NCBI GenBank assembly: GCA_045106555.1
Contig: JBGCET010000044.1
Coordinates: forward strand, 3,232-67,231
Source of the DNA: JANQOZ01 sp045106555
GTDB taxonomy: Bacteria > Pseudomonadota > Gammaproteobacteria > Xanthomonadales > SZUA-38
Direction: 5' to 3'
DNA: 64,000 bases
Below, in pieces: positions 57,450-64,000 of the stretch. Under the pieces are notes generated by a model. It made no database searches. It worked only from the letters and a program-made list of their open reading frames with translations, and was not told the origin of the DNA. How positions within the stretch are numbered: the first letter of the stretch is position 1; the number at the start of each line of letters is the position of its first letter. A program made the position numbers and the translations under genes.

Positions 57450-58751
57450 ATGAGTGATGCACTGTGGCAGAAAAAAGGCCTCACGGGAGCTGATGAACAG
57501 GTGCAGCGGTTTCTGGCCGGCGAAGACGTCTTGCTCGATCGCCATTTGTTGGTATTCGACATACAGGCAACCACGGCTCATGTGCGGGGCCTCAAAACCA
57601 TCGATCTGCTGTCTGCGGATGAATGCGAACAGCTTGAGTCTGGTCTGGCTGCCTTGACCGAAGACGTCCACAACGGACGATTCGAGCTTGGGCCGCCGTT
57701 TGAAGACGGTCATTCCGCCATTGAGCACTTCCTGACAGAGCGCTTGGGCGCTGTGGGCGGCAAGGTGCATACCGGGCGCAGCCGAAACGATCAGGTTCAA
57801 ACCGCCCTGCGCCTCTATATGTTGGAACGACTCAAAGAGCTAGGCGGTGTGTCTGTCGATATTGCCAGCGTCTTATTACATCGGGCCGAAAAGGATGAGC
57901 GTACGGCGCTGCCGGGCTATACCCATTTGCAGCGTGCTGTGCCCTCGACTGTTGGGTTGTGGCTGGGCGGTCTGGCGGAAGCGTTCATTGATATTGGTCG
58001 ATTGGCAGTGAGTACCCGGGACTGGATGAACAGCTCTCCCCTGGGAACCGCAGCCGGGTACGGCGTTAATCTACCACTGGCCCGAGACCAAGTGGCTAAG
58101 GAGCTGAAATTCGATCGTTTGCAGCTAAACCCTCAGTACGTACAGAACAGTCGCGGGCGATTTGAGCTGCAGGCGCTGACGGCGCTGGCCCAGGCTTCCA
58201 TGGAGTTGCGCCGGCTGGCCTGGGACTTAAGCCTGTATACCAGTGCGGAGTTTAATTTTGTGTCGTTGCCCCAGCGCTACGTTACTGGCTCGTCCATCAT
58301 GCCCAATAAATACAATCCCGATACGGTGGAGCTTCTGAGGGCCCAGCACGCTGTGGTGGCTGGCGCACTGAGCGAGCTGCAGTCGGTAATGTCGTTGCCT
58401 TCGGGCTACCACCGGGACCTGCAGGCCACCAAACCGCCGTTGATACGCGCATTTGAATCGACCTTGATGGCTTTGGGCCTGGTTCCAGACATGGTTAAAG
58501 ACATGACGCTGAATCGCGAACAGATGGCAGCCGCCATGGATCCTGGGATGTTTGCCACTGATGTGGCCGTAGACGCGGCCGTTGCGGGTATCCCATTTCG
58601 TGAAGCCTACCGGTCCGCCATGGAGCAGAACACCGATGAGCGGGATGCTAGCAGCAGTATCGAGGCCCGGGTTTCGCCAGGCGCTTGCGCAGATTTGCGT
58701 CTGGCCGTTATGGCCGAGTCCTTAGATGCGTTGAAAGCGCAGCTTTTTTGA
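57450..58751 (+). CDS. argH: argininosuccinate lyase
   Basis: A 433-residue fumarase/aspartase-superfamily lyase giving arginine and fumarate. Motifs: AVGGKVHTGRSRNDQVQTA, GYTHLQRAVPSTVGLWLGG and the signature GSSIMPNKYNPDTVEL with catalytic Ser. ATG 57450 is clear. It closes the operon; argD (acetylornithine aminotransferase) is not present here. No terminator is obvious before the rRNA promoter. Confidence 0.95.
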   Translation: MSDALWQKKGLTGADEQVQRFLAGEDVLLDRHLLVFDIQATTAHVRGLKTIDLLSADECEQLESGLAALTEDVHNGRFELGPPFEDGHSAIEHFLTERLGAVGGKVHTGRSRNDQVQTALRLYMLERLKELGGVSVDIASVLLHRAEKDERTALPGYTHLQRAVPSTVGLWLGGLAEAFIDIGRLAVSTRDWMNSSPLGTAAGYGVNLPLARDQVAKELKFDRLQLNPQYVQNSRGRFELQALTALAQASMELRRLAWDLSLYTSAEFNFVSLPQRYVTGSSIMPNKYNPDTVELLRAQHAVVAGALSELQSVMSLPSGYHRDLQATKPPLIRAFESTLMALGLVPDMVKDMTLNREQMAAAMDPGMFATDVAVDAAVAGIPFREAYRSAMEQNTDERDASSSIEARVSPGACADLRLAVMAESLDALKAQLF

Positions 58752-58891
58752 ACGATGCGCAGGTACCAGGACCGCGGACCCGGATTACAATAGTGTCTGT
58801 TTATCAGGGCGTTAAGCGAGCCCGGGCAGGGTAATAGCGGGCAGCCGTAGCGTGCTGGCATCGCCAATCCGAAAAAACTTTCATTTATGTG

Positions 58892-58919
58892 TTGACAGCC
58901 AAAGAGCCGTCCCTATAAT
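58892..58919 (+). promoter_or_regulatory. rRNA operon promoter P1
   Basis: Perfect TTGACA (58892-58897) and TATAAT (58914-58919) with a 16-bp spacer, followed by GC-rich sequence. An A/T-rich run (GAAAAAACTTTCATTT, about 58871-58886) just upstream resembles an UP element. Confidence 0.85.
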
Positions 58920-58997
58920 GCACCTCCTCAGCGCTGCAGAGACATTTGCGGCGCTTATTTTTGAGCCAACATTTTGTGACCTCCGAGTCACTTTTTC

Positions 58998-59025
58998 TTG
59001 ACTCTAAAAAGCCGGTCGCTATAAT
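58998..59025 (+). promoter_or_regulatory. rRNA operon promoter P2
   Basis: TTGACT (58998-59003) and TATAAT (59020-59025) with a 16-bp spacer, followed by a GGCCGGCCCG discriminator typical of stringently controlled rrn promoters. A boxA-like GCTCTTTAAAAATT follows at 59066-59079. Confidence 0.8.
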
Positions 59026-59082
59026 GGCCGGCCCGCTGAGCGAAAGGCACAGCGGCGATTCAAAAGCTCTTTAAAAATTAAG

Positions 59083-59105
59083 CTAGGTCATTTGTGTGGG
59101 CGCTT
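59083..59105 (+). other. 5' strand of the pre-16S RNase III processing stem
   Basis: 59083-59105 pairs with 60812-60835 after the 16S gene, with only a few mismatches (CTAGGTCA with TGACCTAG, TTGTGT with ACACAA, GCGCTT with AAGCGT). Such stems bracket 16S in gammaproteobacterial precursors and are cut by RNase III. Confidence 0.7.
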
Positions 59106-59248
59106 GCATTGAGGCAAGTGTCATATAGTAAAAAGATGTAGATATGCCTAAATTCGTTTTGAGAAGAATGGATTCAGGCTCTTCGAAAGAATCGCCGATT
59201 GACCGGAACGGCCGTCAAACGCCTGACTGGAAATGAAGCAACGTTTAA

Positions 59249-60787
<1,539 letters not shown>

Positions 60788-60942
60788 AAAGCTAAACACT
60801 GAAATTAGTGTAAGCGTCCAACACAAGTGACCTAGTTTGGGGCAAGTAAACCGCCCTGAGTCCAATCTCAGCAGTTCCTGCTGAACAAGCATTCAGAGCG
60901 TTATAAGTTTGGGGGAAAAGATCACCTGACCCCTTTATTTTT

Positions 60943-61019
<77 letters not shown>

Positions 61020-61354
61020 GTAATCTCCCTAGCGCTCCATCCCAGCCGCTCACGTGCACTAGCACGCTTCGCGTCTGCGATGAACCACTAGGAAAATTAC
61101 TGGCTAATCTTTCGAGATTGCACGGCCTGCCTTCGGCGGCCAGAAGCATACGACCTGCCTTTGGCGGTCAGAAGCAACCTCCGTTATGGATTTCCTGTCG
61201 GTCGAAGAGGTTCAAATAGAACCGCACTCGGCCTGGCGCAGGATTCGAGTTCGAGTGCAAGGCGCCCGCCAGAGCGAGTGAAGGAGCATACGCCAGTATG
61301 TGACTGAATGAGCGACAAGCGCAACGCGGCAATCGAGCTCGAAGACAAGCCAGG
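61020..61354 (+). other. long tRNA-Ile to tRNA-Ala spacer with structured repeats
   Basis: A 335-nt spacer without a gene. It holds two adjacent 28-bp repeats (61123-61150 and 61151-61178), each a small hairpin, with a compensated change (GGCC/GGCC in the first, GACC/GGTC in the second). Further on are GGAGCATACGCCAGTATGTG (61283-61302, a small CATAC/GTATG hairpin) and a Cys-free GC-rich tract rich in CGAG. Most tRNA-Ile/tRNA-Ala spacers are far shorter. Confidence 0.7.
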
Positions 61355-61430
61355 GGGGCCATAGCTCAGATGGGAGAGCGCCTGCCTTGCACGCAGGAGG
61401 TCGGCGGTTCGATCCCGCCTGGCTCCACCA
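61355..61430 (+). tRNA. tRNA-Ala (TGC anticodon)
   Basis: A 76-nt cloverleaf with encoded CCA. Acceptor GGGGCCA pairs with TGGCTCC, including the G3-U70 pair that identifies tRNA-Ala. The anticodon loop CTTGCAC gives UGC. Confidence 0.98.
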
Positions 61431-61456
61431 CCCTTTACTTGCCCTAGCTTATTGAG

Positions 61457-61501
61457 AACCTAAATGCTGTCAGCGTTATTGACGCTTACACCATTTAGGT
61501 T
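61457..61501 (+). other. hairpin in the tRNA-Ala to 23S spacer
   Basis: AACCTAAATG pairs with CATTTAGGTT across a 25-nt loop that itself holds AGCGT/ACGCT. A second boxA-like GTTCTTTAAAAATTT (61532-61546) follows. The rest of the 300-nt spacer to 23S (including a CCGATT/AATCGG hairpin near 61696) holds no gene. Confidence 0.5.
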
Positions 61502-61730
61502 TTATGCGGCGGCCTCGAAAGCCCGCTTTAAGTTCTTTAAAAATTTGGAAAGTCTGAGTCAAGAGCGTCTTGACAGTTAATCTGACTAAGTAAGATTAGT
61601 CGCATAGATTTTCTGTTGGGATTTGGCGTTTTAACGAACGTCAATCGAGATTGTGTCAGCGAAAACTAGCAATAAAAGGTTGGTTGTTATGCAGCCGATT
61701 GCAGTATGAATCGGAGGCTTTGGTGTTATA

Positions 61731-64000
<2,270 letters not shown>

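Overview
This is a chromosomal segment of a GC-rich gammaproteobacterium. The evidence is a 16S-tRNA-Ile-tRNA-Ala-23S rRNA operon, a gammaproteobacterial housekeeping set (RppH, Bfd-Bfr, ErpA, AmpE, HemJ, bactofilin), and an arginine cluster ordered argF'-argG-argE'-argB-argC-argH. That order, the acetylornithine-type carbamoyltransferase and the fused acetylglutamate kinase/synthase are the Xanthomonadales-type arginine pathway, so the source is probably Xanthomonadales or a related marine or soil lineage. I cannot name genus or species.

Layout. Positions 1-4.3 kb hold a truncated coiled-coil gene, an exported protein and an ECF sigma/membrane-partner pair. Positions 4.25-5.0 kb hold two long hairpins, a TPP riboswitch and a 264-bp T-shaped palindrome. 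They lie in front of a thiamine-salvage operon (5.0-8.8 kb: TonB receptor, thiamine-binding protein, PnuT-like permease, thiamine-kinase-like protein). Positions 8.9-17.3 kb carry a MAPEG protein, a heme-type TonB receptor, a CNB-thioredoxin-reductase-like flavoprotein, a Calx-beta surface protein, a YeiH transporter and a DGSG-repeat exported protein. Positions 17.5-24.7 kb carry SufT, two exported metallopeptidases, PepQ and ApbE. Positions 24.6-35.1 kb carry a c-di-GMP and phosphorelay group (PilZ, DUF1631, hybrid kinase, degenerate GGDEF-EAL protein) interrupted by RppH, Bfd and Bfr. Positions 35.3-47.2 kb are mostly housekeeping: HemJ, DUF6776, bactofilin, ErpA, NudC, AmpE, cobalamin adenosyltransferase, deacetylase, GcvT/H/PA, TyrS, Nudix and GNAT. 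Positions 47.4-51.7 kb are one large Lhr helicase. Positions 51.7-58.8 kb are the arginine operon, and 58.9-64 kb the rRNA operon, with 23S running off the end.

Two signals stand out. First, the arginine operon is preceded by a complete attenuator: a 27-codon leader peptide with six arginines in ten residues, a matching set of mutually exclusive pairings, and a strong 11-bp terminator with a T-tract just before argF'. Second, four intergenic hairpins (A-D) share an almost invariant 23-nt apical loop, while their 27-34 bp near-perfect arms differ in sequence. This looks like an undescribed repeat family. The loop comes in two subtypes with linked substitutions. The T-shaped palindrome (E), inserted between the TPP aptamer and its first gene, is a separate and equally unusual element.
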